A stretch of DNA of 64,000 nt from Xanthostigma xanthostigma (lineage: Eukaryota > Arthropoda > Insecta > Raphidioptera > Raphidiidae), in the NCBI GenBank assembly GCA_963575645.1, contig OY754475.1, forward strand, positions 3,162,001 to 3,226,000, written 5' to 3'. A program made the position numbers and the translations under genes. Every line of letters begins with the position of its first letter. Position 1 is the stretch's first letter. The notes beneath the pieces were generated by a model, which saw only the letters and a list, made by a program, of their open reading frames with translations, made no database searches and was not told where the DNA came from. This document shows, piece by piece, positions 13,801-28,800 of this stretch.

Positions 13801-16800
13801 AATCTATCTTCAGTGTAAATATAAAATTGTGTATAGAAAAACAATCTCAAAAATATTATAAACGCTTTCGACAAAAAAAAACAGGCATTAGAACTTTAGT
13901 AACAAATTATTGTATTCCAAGCAGCATATTTTCTAATTTTAACATCTTAAATTATAATAATAATTACAGATGCATTTTTTTGTATTACTTTAGGTTGTTA
14001 AATAGTTAAACATAATTATGATATTATTTCTTTATATACGACTTAAAACTATTTTTTCGTATTTCAAATTTTTCTAATTCATTGAGTAAAGATCTCTTTT
14101 GAGTTTTAAGTAAGATATCTACATTTGTGAGTTGATTTTAATCTTTATATTCTAAATAAACAGTGCGTATTTACTATAATTTTGTGTGTTGTGATTAGTG
14201 ATTTGAAAAGATGTGGACTACCAAAAAGTGTGCTGGAACAATATTACTATTGCAGAGAAAATATATGTAAGTACCATTTAATTCTAATAGATCTGGTAAT
14301 TTTTACTTCATTAGGCACGGTGTGGTATAATCGATATATCGTCGTTGGTTCTGTAATATCTTCTATGTGCAAAAAGTAAATATTTGCAGGAAAGGCCAAA
14401 AAGTGGTTATTTCAATAATGAATAATAAGACACTAGCAATTTCAGAGGTATATTTCTAATTCATACTTATCTTCACTATACTTGTTTAATTAAGACGAAG
14501 TATTTTCTTAAAAAATATTTAACGTTAATTTCGGATTTATTGGCACATGGGAGGAATTATTTGATTGGGAGTTTTACAATATAATAAATTAAAGTATTTT
14601 AATTCAGTTTTTTCACATAGGAGGTATTAGTAGTGTATAGAGCTCCGTTTCCTGAATCTTTTCATCTAAAAAACGTAAAATCTGCGAACTATGCACATAG
14701 AACCAACGACGATATTGAAAATGTATCGAAACTATTGAAACGGTAGAATGGCTGCCTCGTAACCTAAAGGTTGTACGTTCGATCCCTACCGTCGCTCATA
14801 TTATTTTTTTTTTTACAATTACACTAGTTTTACTTTTATAGTGTGTAGTGTAAAAATACACAGTCTCTTTTTTAAAATAATTTATCCATCGTTTTGTAGT
14901 GATAACAATGTTTCTATATTTTAAATTAAAAGTTGCATTTAAACCTTTTAAAGTTATTTTACCCAACAAATTGCGACATTATGCCTGGTGTTTATAAAGC
15001 GAAGAGATATTTTGTGGTTTTAAGTACTTTTAATGAACTGAAATTACAATTAGCACTCTAAATTTTTTTTTATTTGTGACTGTATGTTCAGAAAAAATCA
15101 TCCCCTGTCAGTTTGTAACATTAACTTTTTAATTATATCCATATTTTTTAATGCGAAAAACATAAAAAATTTCCGATGAATTCAGCTTTAGTTCTACAAC
15201 AGTATTTTTCATGAAACCACGTTTTTTGATGACTTCCGGAGCACTACTGAGTAGCCTGTAGGTATATTTTAATCGAAAAAATATTTATAATATTTTGTAC
15301 TCATATCTAAAACAGGATGAACTATTTTTGTTTGTAACTTCTTTCATCATTAATCTTATTTTCTTCAGTTAAGTAACACTTCAGTTTTTTATATTCTCCG
15401 TTGATGTGTTCTTGCCTCAATAGAATGTCTTAATATTCCACTTCAGCCTTTCAGCTATCGACTTTAAACACTCGTTTTTTTCAGACCAATCATAAAATAA
15501 AAATCATAATCGTATGAGATTTTAAGTAGATTAATCTGAAAGATCAGAACTTTATCCGACCATAAAATAAGTTAAAATTTAATGACTACTATTATGAATC
15601 AGGAGCTTCAACTGTTAAATCTGACGATTAATTAGTCTGCGACTATTTAATTGACCGATTTAGTTGAGTCTCATTTAACTCAAACTTTAAAATCTCTTTC
15701 AAAACAATTCGTTTTAATGACGCGAAGTCAAATTGCAATTCGCAATGTTGACTATAATCGAGTTATTTAGGTAATAAAAAGCGACTTATATAATCAACTT
15801 TAGTAGATATCTGTTCCTGCAAATTTTATGCCTTTGCCTATAGCCTCGAAGCAACATCACGTATGTCGAATTTTAAAGGGAATTATAAAACGGTCGAATA
15901 AAAAAAAAATGGTGACTGATGATGAGATACTGTTTTAATAACTTGAGATATTAAAATAACAGTTGGGTGACTAAATTACTAAGTGAGCGACTAGAATGCC
16001 TTCGGTAATTTTGAAGCAGATATCTTCTTTTGTTTTTACTTTTTATTTTTTTTTTTTCACTTTGAGACTACAACTTAAAACTCACATTTTCATGAAGATT
16101 GAAAACCACCGCTTTTTTTGATAAAGGGGTATGCGAATTGTCTCGCAGTGAAACGCGATGGGGCAAATGTGGAGTTTTTAAAAAAAACAATTCCGGGGTG
16201 AACGATAACGGGGTATGCGATTTAAATAGTTAAAAATGTATATTTAATTGACAGTCAATTAAATATATATTTTTTAGAAAATGCAGTTCTATTCAAACAA
16301 TTAACTATTAACAACTTAGTAATTTAGTCGCTCACTTAGTAATTTAGTCACCCAACTATTATTTTCTCGTCACGCGCAGTCAGTCGCTCACTTAGTAATA
16401 CAATAACCCAAATTGATTATTTTTGTCACCCAAAATTGTAATTTACAGTCATTCGTTTAAATACTATCCGAATTTTAATAACCAATTATCATACTTTCAA
16501 AGTAATTGTGAGTGTCGTCGAATGAGGCGGTTTGCAGTACATTTTGCAGTCGGTTGCATAGTTTTTTATCCGACTACACGACTGCAAAACAGGATTATTT
16601 TGTATTTAAACTTGTGCATTTAATTTTATAGTTTCGCAAAGCACACTTAATATGCTCCAATTAATGTGAACAATATCTTTATGCTTTAATAGTTAATTGT
16701 GTCTGAAATACCTTTTTCAGTATATAACATCGTTTGACCTTCAAATACGCCATTTGCAACAACTGCATATAATAAAAACTAAACAAAGTACTTTAATGGA

Positions 16801-19800
16801 AATTTTTATTATTAGATTGCAACTTTTTAATGTTTAAATGCACTCTGCTAGTCGCGATTGAAATGAAATAATGTTTTATACAATAGTAGCCATCGGCTCC
16901 ACCGTATTACGGTATTATTTGTTGACTGTTTATCGGATTTCTGCAATTTTTAGTATCATCTAAACATTTATTAAATTTGTAGAAACTCGTTAGGGAATGC
17001 ATTTTTAAAAATAGTTAAAAATATGTCTGTAAAGAAATTATTTTATACTTTTTAGTTCGTTTTAAAAACGCGGTACCTACTAATATTTAAAAAATATATT
17101 TCTTTTATTTTCTTAATTTAGGATATATAAATTCGGTTTAGCTAGAGAGTAAATGTAACAGATCGTAAAGATTGATTAAATTTATGCAAAATATGTGCCC
17201 GTAAAAACATATAATGTTTGTTTTCCATCCAAAAAAATTCCTCGGGGATGTTTTATTTCGTTTTTAGTTTATTATGTAGCAAACTAATGTCCGGCCGGGT
17301 AATGTAATATTATTTTGTGATGAAAAAAGATAGGTTTGGACTAAGGAGATTGTTGATTCAATATATAGATTCAGATGGCAATATTGTTGTAGATTATAGA
17401 CCGAACTCAATATGCATCGATTACTTTTTTGGTAACATGGACATCATTTTTTAGGTAACGACAAATGCATGGAGATTAAAGTTGTCTACTTTAGGTTAAA
17501 AAAACAATTATAAAATGGCGTAAAATTAAGCGAAAAAAATTTTTTTTCTTAGTTTACGATGTCAGTAAAAACATGTAACAAAATTGAAAACATCGTACAT
17601 TATTTTGATATTAAAAAAAAAATCTGAAATAACGGTTGAAAACGAGCCTGAACATAGGACTACGTCCTTAAGTGTCTCTATCCTCATTCCTCAATGTTCA
17701 GAGCCTAGACGTGTCAAAAAATGTAGGATGTGTGTTTTCATGCACAGTGTCTAAAATTCAAAGTCTTCAATAGACTCGCGATGCCGGAAAGCGCATTAAA
17801 GAAATGGATATTTCCTGTTCATCGAATTTAACCAACGCAACCGTTCCGTCGGAAATGAGTTTTCGCAGAGTTGGGTTTCATTGAAATTTGAACGTTTCAC
17901 AAATTAAACACAAGGAAATTAAATTTTAAATATTTTAAGCTTGGTTTCAAAATCAGATACGGTTTCAAAAAATGCGTGTAATTGTTTCTACGTTCGCGAA
18001 ATTAATTTTTTTATAATTATGTTTTTTTTTTAAATTCGAGATGCTTTAGATTTAATGAAAGTATTTTTGTAAACACAGGTACGGGCTCAACATATTTATC
18101 ATTAAGAGAAGGTTAACAAAACGTTGATTTTAGATGCAAGACCCGTATTAATTTTTTATAAGACCTTTTCTTCAGGTTCCAGACACCATTCTTTTTGATA
18201 ATTTCAATTGTCTTGATAAGTTTAAATGTAGATCAAAACCTGTAAATATTTTTCTTTAAGAAAGCAACGCAAAGTTTTACTATAAGGAATATTTTATCCT
18301 CCTTCGTCAGCCATAAAAAATTGGTTGTCTGTAAAGTCGGTTTACGGACGATAGTTTTACGTGATAACGTCATAAAGAAACATTGATGAACTCTCTGACG
18401 TCACGCGAGAAGAGAGAGAAATGCGTACAAGCCGACGCTTGGGCCGATCGTGCCTCTCTATCGCTTATACCGCGCTCTCGCTTGCACGCTCAGGCTCAGG
18501 CGGAACGTGACACTTTTTCGTGCGTGCAGCCGGTGTTTCATCAATTTATAAGACGTTATCACGTCAAAACTTTACGCACCTTTTTTTTCATAAAATACTA
18601 GTGATCCGGTCCGGCTTCGCCCGAATTTCAAAATTGGTCTCCATGAAAAGCGCTTTAATTTTAACGCGACAATATATAATAACTGTGTCCTACCTAAAGG
18701 TCCATTCTAAATATTGGTGAAAAAATTTGAAATCGAATGAGTTGTTTCGGAGACCTACGAGCTTTATAAGTAAAATATATTGGATTGCGAAATTTTTCGT
18801 AAACTATAGACGAGTAAGTTTTTTGAAATATAGAAAATGTGTTTCGGGTATGAAATTCGACTGGAGTTACTTTATATGTAAAGAACTCATATCTACTGTA
18901 TATCTCGTTTGATAATATTCCTAAATCCAACCCTGACATGATAAGGATACCTTCCATTGTTATTTCTAGTCGCAAGAAGCCGAAGGCTTTTTCGTAGTCT
19001 TTTTATAAAATGTATGTAGGTTGGTACTATAATGGTTGCTTCATAATATAAAAATATCCTTTTTAAAAGTTATTACAGTATCTTTGTAGAAAAACGTACT
19101 GCGAATGTTTTAAGATATCGTGTCCATTACCCACGTTTTAGGGGAGGATAAACATATTTATCCACCAGGGAATTTTTATTAAAGAGCGTCATGATGTTCC
19201 TCAAGTTCAGGTTTGTCTATAAGAACTTTTGTAAGATCGATTTTGGAACAACTTGAAAAGTATCTCGTCTTTTTTAAGATACAAATGAATACATGCAAAC
19301 AGTTTTGTGAAACACCTTGTATACACATACGTAACAACTCGACTGTAAAATACGTTTTGTGAGTCGAATACAGGATTTGTTTTAAAGTTGTTTCAGACGA
19401 TTCTTTTGTATAATAAATCAAGAAAATGATATCTTTAAAGTCTTTTGGATTTGTCCACTGTATTTTTTTCCCTCGGGATAAATCTCGAGACAATAAAAAT
19501 GGGTTTTTATTTAATTGAATTAAAATTTGTGTTGTGCTTTTTTTTCTTTTTGAAAGAATTCCTAATGTTGACATGGTGTAAAGACAAAATCTTTTTTAAG
19601 AATAGCCTTCAAGAATTTATTTTCAATACTTGATGTAGAAGGTGAACTATTAATCAAAAATGCTTTCACCAATATTTACAATGGATTTTTAGGATGGACA
19701 TACGTTGTATATTGTCACGTAAAAATAAAAGCGCTTTTCGTAGAGACCAATTTGCAACGTAAATCGACGAAATGACGATAGTATTTTACAAATTCGGGCG

Positions 19801-22800
19801 AAGCCGGACCACGCTGCTAGTTTTGAAGTAATACTGGAACTTAAACGTTTCTATTGCTATAACATATTCGCTTCTTCATTTGACAACACTAAACCATATC
19901 TGTTTTTTTTTTCTTGTGAAAATTTTACAACTGAAAGATTTTATAGATAATAAAATGACCATCTATACTTTAACACCAATAATAATTTATTTGTTATAAT
20001 TTTTTTTTATTTATTAATAAAGACGGGCAACTGCTACGCTATATGCGTCGAAATTGTTATGATTTCATTATTATTAATTCAATTCAAACTTTATTAGTCA
20101 GAAACACAATTAAAATTGTACAGACATTGTCAATAAAAAAGTGATACAAAATTATATAAATGATACAGAATTAGGTACAGTAAATTTGTATATATTTTTT
20201 TAAAACTTTGTGTCATATTTGCACATATAATATTCGTCAAAACTGTAAAATGGTTCTAAGATCAAAAATTGCTTTGTGAATTTTTTGAAATGTTTAAAAG
20301 AAAGTCCTTTTATTTTCTCCGGTAAAAGGGTAAAAAGTTTATGTCCCATAAAGTTAGCTCGTTTAAAAAATAGCGATTTGCTTATCGCTGCAATTAGTCC
20401 CGAGTTGCTAAACTTTAAAAAATTGTATTAAAATTCATTGATCTTAAGAAGAGAAGCGTATACAATTAAAATAAAATTTATTCACTGATAGAATTGTACA
20501 GTTACAAAATTTGTATTTATTAACATTTCACAAATTCAAAGAAATCGCGGCCTTTGCAAACAAGAAAAAAATTAAAGGAGTTCCTTTAATATGTCTGGAT
20601 GATTTCTCAAAGGACATTTGTAACAATGTTAAAGGTTATACATGTATTCTTCGTTTTTTGTCATTCGCTTGCACGCATGTCATAAAGGGTGTTCATTTTA
20701 TTCTGCGTATGTCATCTAAAGAACGACTGAAAAAAACTCCGTTTTCGGGTCCATGGAATTATTCGAATTGTATGTTAAATGATTAATTAATTATTATTAG
20801 ACAATATAAGCAGAAAATTTTAATAGTCCAGTCGGTGGAGATAAAAAGCTCCAGAAATTCGCAAACAGGCTGAATTTTTTTTATAAGTAGTTTAAACTGT
20901 ACTGATTTAAACAAAAAAAAGTTCATTCGTCTATCGATTTCCCAAAGTAAAAAAAAATTGAAAATCAATTTGATATTTTGAAACGTAAAAAAGATAGGAA
21001 GAAATAAAAAATACCACGTTATAGAAGACGTTTTTTTCTATAAAAAAGATAACTTATACTTTTTTCGTCCGACTTATTGTTTGCCCGCAAAAAAATCGAT
21101 AAACTATGTATCTATTTGAGTCTGTTTGCGAATTTCTGGAGCTTTTGGTTTAGAATTGTCTCCACCGACTGGACTATAAGTTGACCCACAAAAATTGAAG
21201 TTCGCGACGAAATATACAATCATCTATATTGACCGTAACATATAACGCGTTTTCTGAAACATGCTGTATATTATAACGCTATTGTACTCACCGCTTCGCA
21301 GCAATCCAAATCCAACAAAAAGACGGCACACCTCTCGCATTTGAGAAGTTCTTGAGCTTCTGTCATTATTTTTGTAACCAGGCATTCTAAATTACTTTGC
21401 TCCTCAAATATACTTCTTGCTAGGTTCAGGAGTATCTGAAATGAAAAAAAAATATCTTGTTTCTTTGTTTTCTTCGCGGCCCTTCATGCATGTACTTAAT
21501 TATTTCGACAAGAAAAATACTCTCGGCTCCTTTGCGTGTTTTACTGTTTTTATAAAAGGTGATACAAAAAAAAATTCATCTATAAACTTAAGTTAACACT
21601 TGTTACACCAAAACGCGATTTAATCTGTGCCATCTAGTAAACGAACTCTACATTTTTCCCCGAAAACGTGAACAAAATTCTGGTTGGAACACTTGAAGGG
21701 GTGACTGAAGGGTTGTTCAAAGCAGTCTGACGGAGTGTTCCGATCGGAATTTTGTACTGCCTTTTTAAATACAGTTTAGAGAAAGTGTTTTTGAAATACT
21801 GTGAAAGTCTCAGCTCATTTTTGAACTTAAGTTAACACTTGTTACGCCAAATCGCGATTTAATCTGTGCCATCTAGTAAACGAACTCTACATTTTTTCCC
21901 CGAAGACATGAACAAAATTCTGGTTGAAACACTTGAGAAATACTGTGAAAGTCTCAGCTTTGTCAAAATGAGTTGGCGGTTTTAACCCTAAATGCGACTG
22001 GACTTGGTGACGCTAAATATTATTTTTGTCGTTATCGCTGATTAAACTACATTATAAAGTTTGTAAGCTTTCTAAAAGTTCAGTAGCTCTTGTATCGTAT
22101 ATATTAATACGCTAAGGTTAAAGATGTTTTCCTCCCTTTTTAGAAAAAAACCTCACAATTTCTCCACATAAATTATATATCATTTTACAGATAATTGCTT
22201 GCTCTACTGACATCGACAACTAAAAAATGTATTATTGCTTTTGTTTTTGTAAATTAATTATCAGCAACGCTGAACAACGTCTGCCATGTGACGGTTTAAA
22301 TTTTAAAACAACGTCAACACTTCGATCTGTCATCTGACCTTCATATTGTAATACGACAGACACAATACTGCATACTGCCAGCTGACGGTTTTAATTTTGA
22401 AACAGCGAGCAACGCTGAACAACGTCACAGCAATGCTGCATGATGCCATCTGACGGTTTAACTCAACGCTTTTGCTACTTGCGCCTCTATATTATGACAA
22501 TTTTAGTAAAATATATATATATAATATCTGTCATATGAGCTTCATATTGTAATACAACAAAAAGAAGAACGTTATAAGCGGTGTGCAAAATTAGAAACGA
22601 ATTGAATACCTGCAATCATATTTAAAAAATAATTTTGTAAAGTGATAATTATTATACTTATTTAGTGCGAATAATTCGCACAGATCACACTAGTTAGTGA
22701 TTATTTTACAAACGGGGCGTACACATTATGTAATCGCTGTGATTCGAACAGAAATAAGTGAGTATGACGAATTTCAGCAGTGTTATCGAGTGCACTTTTG

Positions 22801-25800
22801 TATAATCTGTCTTGACGGTTTTTAAAAACAGTGAAAGGAATTTTTTTTTAGTGGAAAGCGTTGGCATGAGAGGCAATAAAGTTGACATTTCGTTTTTAAT
22901 AGAGCAACTTAATATGACGTCATAAATCTAGACAACGGAAGTGATAACTGACTTCTACTGCACTGAAAATATGAAAAGTTTTGTAACTAAAGTTCAAGAG
23001 TTGCCCGCTAAAGTAATTAAGGTAGGAAGAATATGTCGTAGGTTAATCTTAATTTTTCTGGGGATGAATTGTCTTTTAATTAATTTTCAAAAGAAAAAGA
23101 ATTTAATCGTGCCTTGTTTTTTATTCAAAGGATTGCGATTCAATTTTATATTCTTAGTACCTGGGTGACCGAGCTTTGCTCGGAAAGTTAAATAAAATAC
23201 TGATATTCAAATACGTATTTATTTTAAGTCTCACTTGGATAGTAATTAAAGATTAACTGTCATAATATTTTGAAAACAATTGTTTTATTGTTTAAGTATA
23301 TAAAATTCCAAAACCTACTTACAATATTTAAGTATTTTCATACGTCAAAAAATTGATTTTTATAATGATAAAATTTGTAAGAAACGATTTTTTCGAGAGA
23401 TGAGACCTAGCTAAAACGATTTTTTGCCCCCCAAAATCTCTTTTCAGTAAATTTCATCCAAATCTAAAGGGTCGTTTTCGAGAAAATATTTAGGGACATA
23501 GGTACATATGTAGATAGGTAGATACAAGATTAGCTCGTTTAATAATATAGGGATACCTACGCTTAAAATAATAGTAGAAAATTTATCTCAAATTATTTTT
23601 AATTACCCAAAATTTCAGAACGGTTTATTAACTCGTTTAGAAAATTTAAAATAATTAACATAAGCTCTTATGGATAAAACTGTTCAAAATTTACTGCGGT
23701 CTAACAAACTGTACCGAAATAGAAGTTTTGGTAGAATTTGACCATCCTTTAATATGCGGTTATGAATTAATTGAGTCACTATAAAATCATCCAAAAGATT
23801 CAATTTCCAAAAGGATGTTTTATTCATGTTATTATTAGCATACAAACAGTTTATAACCAAAAAGATAACATTTAGGTAGGACAGGATGACCAACTCTGGA
23901 CGTAGTTAGTTTTCAAACGAAACCTGCCGAAATCTGAATAAAGAGATAATTTGAGAGAGAATTCCTCTCTGAATGGACTCCAAGTCTACGGGTTTACATT
24001 TACATATAAACTTTATATTTACAGTCACAAAACAAAATTGGACATGTAAAATTATCCTCTCTCTATTTTAATCTCATTTTGTGTTAAAAGCACTAGATAT
24101 TTGCATCGACTTTTTTATTATGCTGAACGTGTATATCAGTCAATATGAACAAAACTGTAAAATTTACATGTAACTAGTATATAAAATTTTCATAGATACA
24201 TAGGAAAATATTCGAGAAAAATGTTATCAATTTATTAAATAAACAAACAGTAATAATATTTAACACATGTTTGGAGTGCTATGAAAAATAGTTTTTAATT
24301 AATTTATTAATAACGTTTTTCTCGAATATTTTCTTATGTAACCTTATGACAATTTTATATGAACGTATAAAATGGAAATTTCAAAAATATATGTACACTT
24401 CTGATTGAACTTGAAGTACAAAAAAAAATATTCCTCAGCAGTTTCCGATAGTAAATCTCGAGTTGAGAAAAAGCTATTTAAACTTTTTTTGTAGCTAGTA
24501 GGATAAATATGAACTAGGTTCTGATATTCATAACATCAATACACGCCAAAAAAGCACTCTAAGAGTTCCTTATAGTCGCTTAAATTTGAGCAAAAGATCC
24601 CCAGTTCATCTAGGAGTAACTATTTTTAATAAGCTGCCTGCACATATAAAATTAGCTACAGATGTAAAACATTTCAGAAATTCTTTGGAAAACGCTTTTT
24701 ATAATTTAAATGAATATTTACTGTAATGTTCATTCACCTGACATTTTTAATACTGTACTTTACAGTTTCTTGAAATAAAAGCTTATTATTATTATGAAAA
24801 ACTGAAAATGCAGAATAACGAGAAGTTGTATATACGCCATTTCGCCTCTAAGGCACAGATATGTCATGATGAATTTTATTTGCTTTAAAGACCTTTTGCT
24901 CTTTAAGTGCGGTTAGAGCTTTTATAAACTCTTTGACAACTTCGGAATCTAAGACACAGTTTTCAAAACATTCGGTCAGTTTAAACTGTTAATTCTTTTA
25001 ACCGAGGCTTCAGAACTTTGTTAAATATTGTTCTCGAAATAATACAAAGTTCTCATACCTCCACTCTTTTATCGTGTGCCTTTAAGTCTCTACGGTTAGT
25101 TCTGTGGGCGGTTGTAGCTCTTTGTTACGTTTGATACGTTCTCCGTTTTATCAGGATTTAAAATAAAATTCCACTTCAAAATTCACGATTAAAGCTCGCC
25201 GCACACGAGACTGGTTCATAAACATTCGTTCGGCATAAATATCAGCGCAATAAAAATCTAAGAGTCAACGGTGCAGAATACGATTTTGACTCGTGTAACA
25301 AACGTTCTCCGCTCGTCCAAAATCTTTTGATCCACCTTGTATACGTGTCTAAATTCATTGACACTGTTCCGTTGTTTCGATTTGTTTTGTTACCTGAAAT
25401 ATTCTGACGTAAACGTATGTAGTTTTTTTTTCTCTGCGGAGCTTTCATGGTTTATTTTTGTAATCCTACAGGTACAATATTGGCAGACTCTTTTCATTTA
25501 CCTGAAGAGAAAACAGTTTCTTTTGTTTGCAGCTCTCTTTTATTTACGGTTTGCACCTTACGTCACATCTATTGATTTATTTGACTACTTTATATATTTT
25601 TTTTTAACATCGAAACCGGCCAAATTTAGATTTAATGCCGGTCTCTACGTTAAACGTCCATACGAGGGGTAAATGGAGGTTTTCTGTTCGGTTTTTTTAA
25701 GTAAATTAAATCCATAGACATATATAAAGCTGTAACAAGATCTTTGTAAGCTCATTCTAGGTTATACCTTGACTGGAAATCGCCTATCACTCCGAAACGT

Positions 25801-28800
25801 CGGAACCGATTTTGACAAAACGTGACACACTATAAATGAGACTTGAACTGCAACAAACAAGGATTATGGAAATAATTATTTAGGCGCGTTTTGGTCTGTT
25901 GTCAACAAATCGTAGTCGCGTCGCGGTTGTGTCGTAGTCGCGTTGCGGTTGTGTCGCAGTCGCGTTGCGGTTGTGTCGCAGTCGCGTTGTGGTTGTGTCG
26001 CAGTCGCGTTGCGGCGGTGTTGCAACCGCGTATTACAGGATAAACAGCATCACTATACTTAAAAATATTTTTATATTGCCTGAGATAAAAAATATGATAG
26101 AATCGTACAACATAATTGACATTCGGTGAACAGATAATTGTTATTGGTTTTGGCACTGACTTTTTGGCAAGCATATATGTTCATGAAAGGCAGTGAGATT
26201 GCTGTCAAAGTATTTAAAGTATGTTTCCACATATTTTTCTTTTAGATCTTTTTCTACTGGAAATAATTCTTTGTACTTTGTGTTCAAATAAATAAAGGAA
26301 TTCTTGAAGAAAAAAACACAGACAAAATCTTTATATGCAAATATATTATTTGTAATAATTATTTTTATAAGAATTATATTTATTTAAGAGTAGATATAAA
26401 GCCTCGCGGCCACCTAAATTATCTCTTTAAAGAAAAAACAAGAAACATTAATATAAATGTTACTATTTTGATAAATACGTAGTTCAGAGAAATTTGGAAG
26501 GAACGTTTCTTTATCCTTTGTTTTCACGTAAATCTAGATAATTACTTCAAGACGAAAACACGTACAAAATTAATGTTTGAAGTTTCTTAATACTTAGTTT
26601 GACAGATATATCTAATAATCATTTTTAAGCTGTTTTGTTGTATTTCGTTTAAAGAAATTTTCCTCGGACGTTGAAGTAAGTAAGGGAAAAAAATAAATTA
26701 CTTTATAAAGAAAATTCACGATTTATTTGTTTCTTAAAAGTTTCGAAATTGTATCCAATTATGCAGGACTATGAAAATTATTAATATTAATATTTTGTCA
26801 TCCCAGGACCCCTGTATCCCTAAATCCTACTCTGTACGAAAAACGCCAGTATCTTTGTTGAAACATTAACATTTTTTAGTGAGCTGTTACTATATTTTTT
26901 TTAATATAAAAGTTTTCAGCCTTTATTTTCAGTCAGTCAGCGTTGTTATATTTTATATTACAAAAGTTTAGTGTAGTCATTATCTATCGAAAAATAACAT
27001 ACACAAATGAGTAATTACGTAAATAACCCATAAGTTTTTATTATATAAAAACAAGTTTATTGTGCAAATAGTCAACGGCGAATCCATGTTTATGCTGTTA
27101 AATTTTAATATCAACTCCATCAAATTTATTTATTCGTTGGCCAATAAAAATTAATTATACACAAATACAACAACAATTTTATTATCATCATGAAAAGCTA
27201 TAGTCTCCATATAAATAGATCGCAAGTTTGTACAGATTTAAATGTCACATATTAATTATATTGTTGTGACGGAATAATGCTGTGATTTTATTTGTTATTT
27301 GTAACGAACTCTGCAGTAGGTATCTCTACGAGCTCACCTACATTTAGGTTGTGCTGCTCAACCCCGATAATAATTAGTTCAATTCAATAGTAATAAGTAA
27401 CCAAAAATAATTTTAGTTTTTTTTTATTAACAGGGGAAAATCGGATTTATCATGTGGTATGACTGCAGTCTACGCTTGGTGCCCTGATCTGGTAATTGCA
27501 GAAATTTCATTGTAAGTGTTCATTTTTTTAAATCTAAAAAAATTTTTATATGTGGTGGGCGAAACCGAAAATATTTGGCAGCCAGTGCTCTGACCTGAGC
27601 AAAAAATATGGCGTGACTAAATGCAAACTAGAGGGAAAACGGAGCAAACTAGAAGGAAAACGGAGCAAACAAGAGGGAAAACGGAGCAAACAAGAGGGAA
27701 AACGGAGCAAGCTAGAGGGAAAACGGAGCAAACTAGAGGGAAAACGGAGCAAACTAGAGGGAAAACGGAGCAAACTAGAGGGAAAACGGAGCAAACTAGA
27801 GGGAAAACGTAGCAAACTAGACAAAATGCATTTTATTATTACGAGCTTTACTTGAGAACCGCTGTACCGATTTCAGTTTTATTTCCACAATTTTATAGGC
27901 CACTCCTGAAAGTATTTTAGGCTATATATAATCACGGGTTGGGGGGCAGTGCCGCGAGAGCTCTTTATAAAACACTAGCGGCTTGGCCCGAATTTGTAGA
28001 TTGCTGCCGTTTTTCCGTCGACTTGCGTTGCAAAATCAGTCTCCACGAAAAGAGCTTTTATTTTAACGCGATAATATCCTATGTCCATCCTGAAGGCTCA
28101 TTCTAAATATTGGTGAGAAAATTTTTGAAATCGGATGAGTAATCCAAACTTACAAACTTTACATTCTTTATAATATTAGTATAGCTTGATAATATAATTT
28201 GGCATCACTGAGATCTAGAGCTCGGGTCTGGTCAATTGAGAACGGCTGTGCTAGAACACATTTATTTACGACAAGAAAGCTTTGACATGTAACCATTAAC
28301 AGAAATGGTTGATATATTAGGCCATTAATATAAGACGCTTAATGGTTTTCATTCACGTGAATGGAACAGGTACATATAGATGAAAATAGAATACAATAGG
28401 TGTCGCGCACTTGAACTCCATCAATTTTCTTTACATCATCCGTTATGTCTGTCAAACGGAAATTGATCTGTTTTCAAGGGTCAAATGTTATTATTGATGA
28501 TTGCCAATTTTAAGTGTAATTGATAACTCGTTTGTGATTTAATCACGAACTGCAATACTGAACTTGTACAATATCGTCGTTGGTTCTGTAATACCTCTAA
28601 TTTGCAAAAAGTAAAATTTGCAGGAAAGACTAAAAAGTGGTTATTTCAGCAATGGATGGTAAGAACTAGCAATTTCAGAGGTATATTACTAATTCATACT
28701 TATATCTTCACTATACGTGTTTAAATAAGACGAAGTATTTTCTTAAAAAATATTTAACGTTAATTTCGGATTTATTGGCACATGGGAGGAATTATTTGAT

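Larger units (their letters stand above)
12305..21291 (-). other. Intron 4 (9 kb), repeat-rich and gene-free
   Basis: Donor GTGAGT after exon 4 and acceptor ACCAG before exon 5. It holds the elements listed separately. The parts 12305-13097, 14801-15876, 16479-18315, 18781-19667 and 20428-20823 show no coding or repeat structure I could identify. A 50-bp fragment of family F-c lies at about 13098-13168. Confidence 0.7.

Noticed and set aside
25337..25672. 111-residue hydrophobic plus-strand frame
   Set aside because: Composition is that expected of T-rich DNA; no start context, homologous motif or splice evidence.
25906..26032. CRISPR-like array
   Set aside because: The units are directly adjacent with no spacers, in a eukaryotic intron; it is a plain tandem repeat.
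27546..27855. Repeat proteins of about 60-100 residues on both strands
   Set aside because: They are produced by the 21-bp tandem repeat, whose length keeps all frames open.
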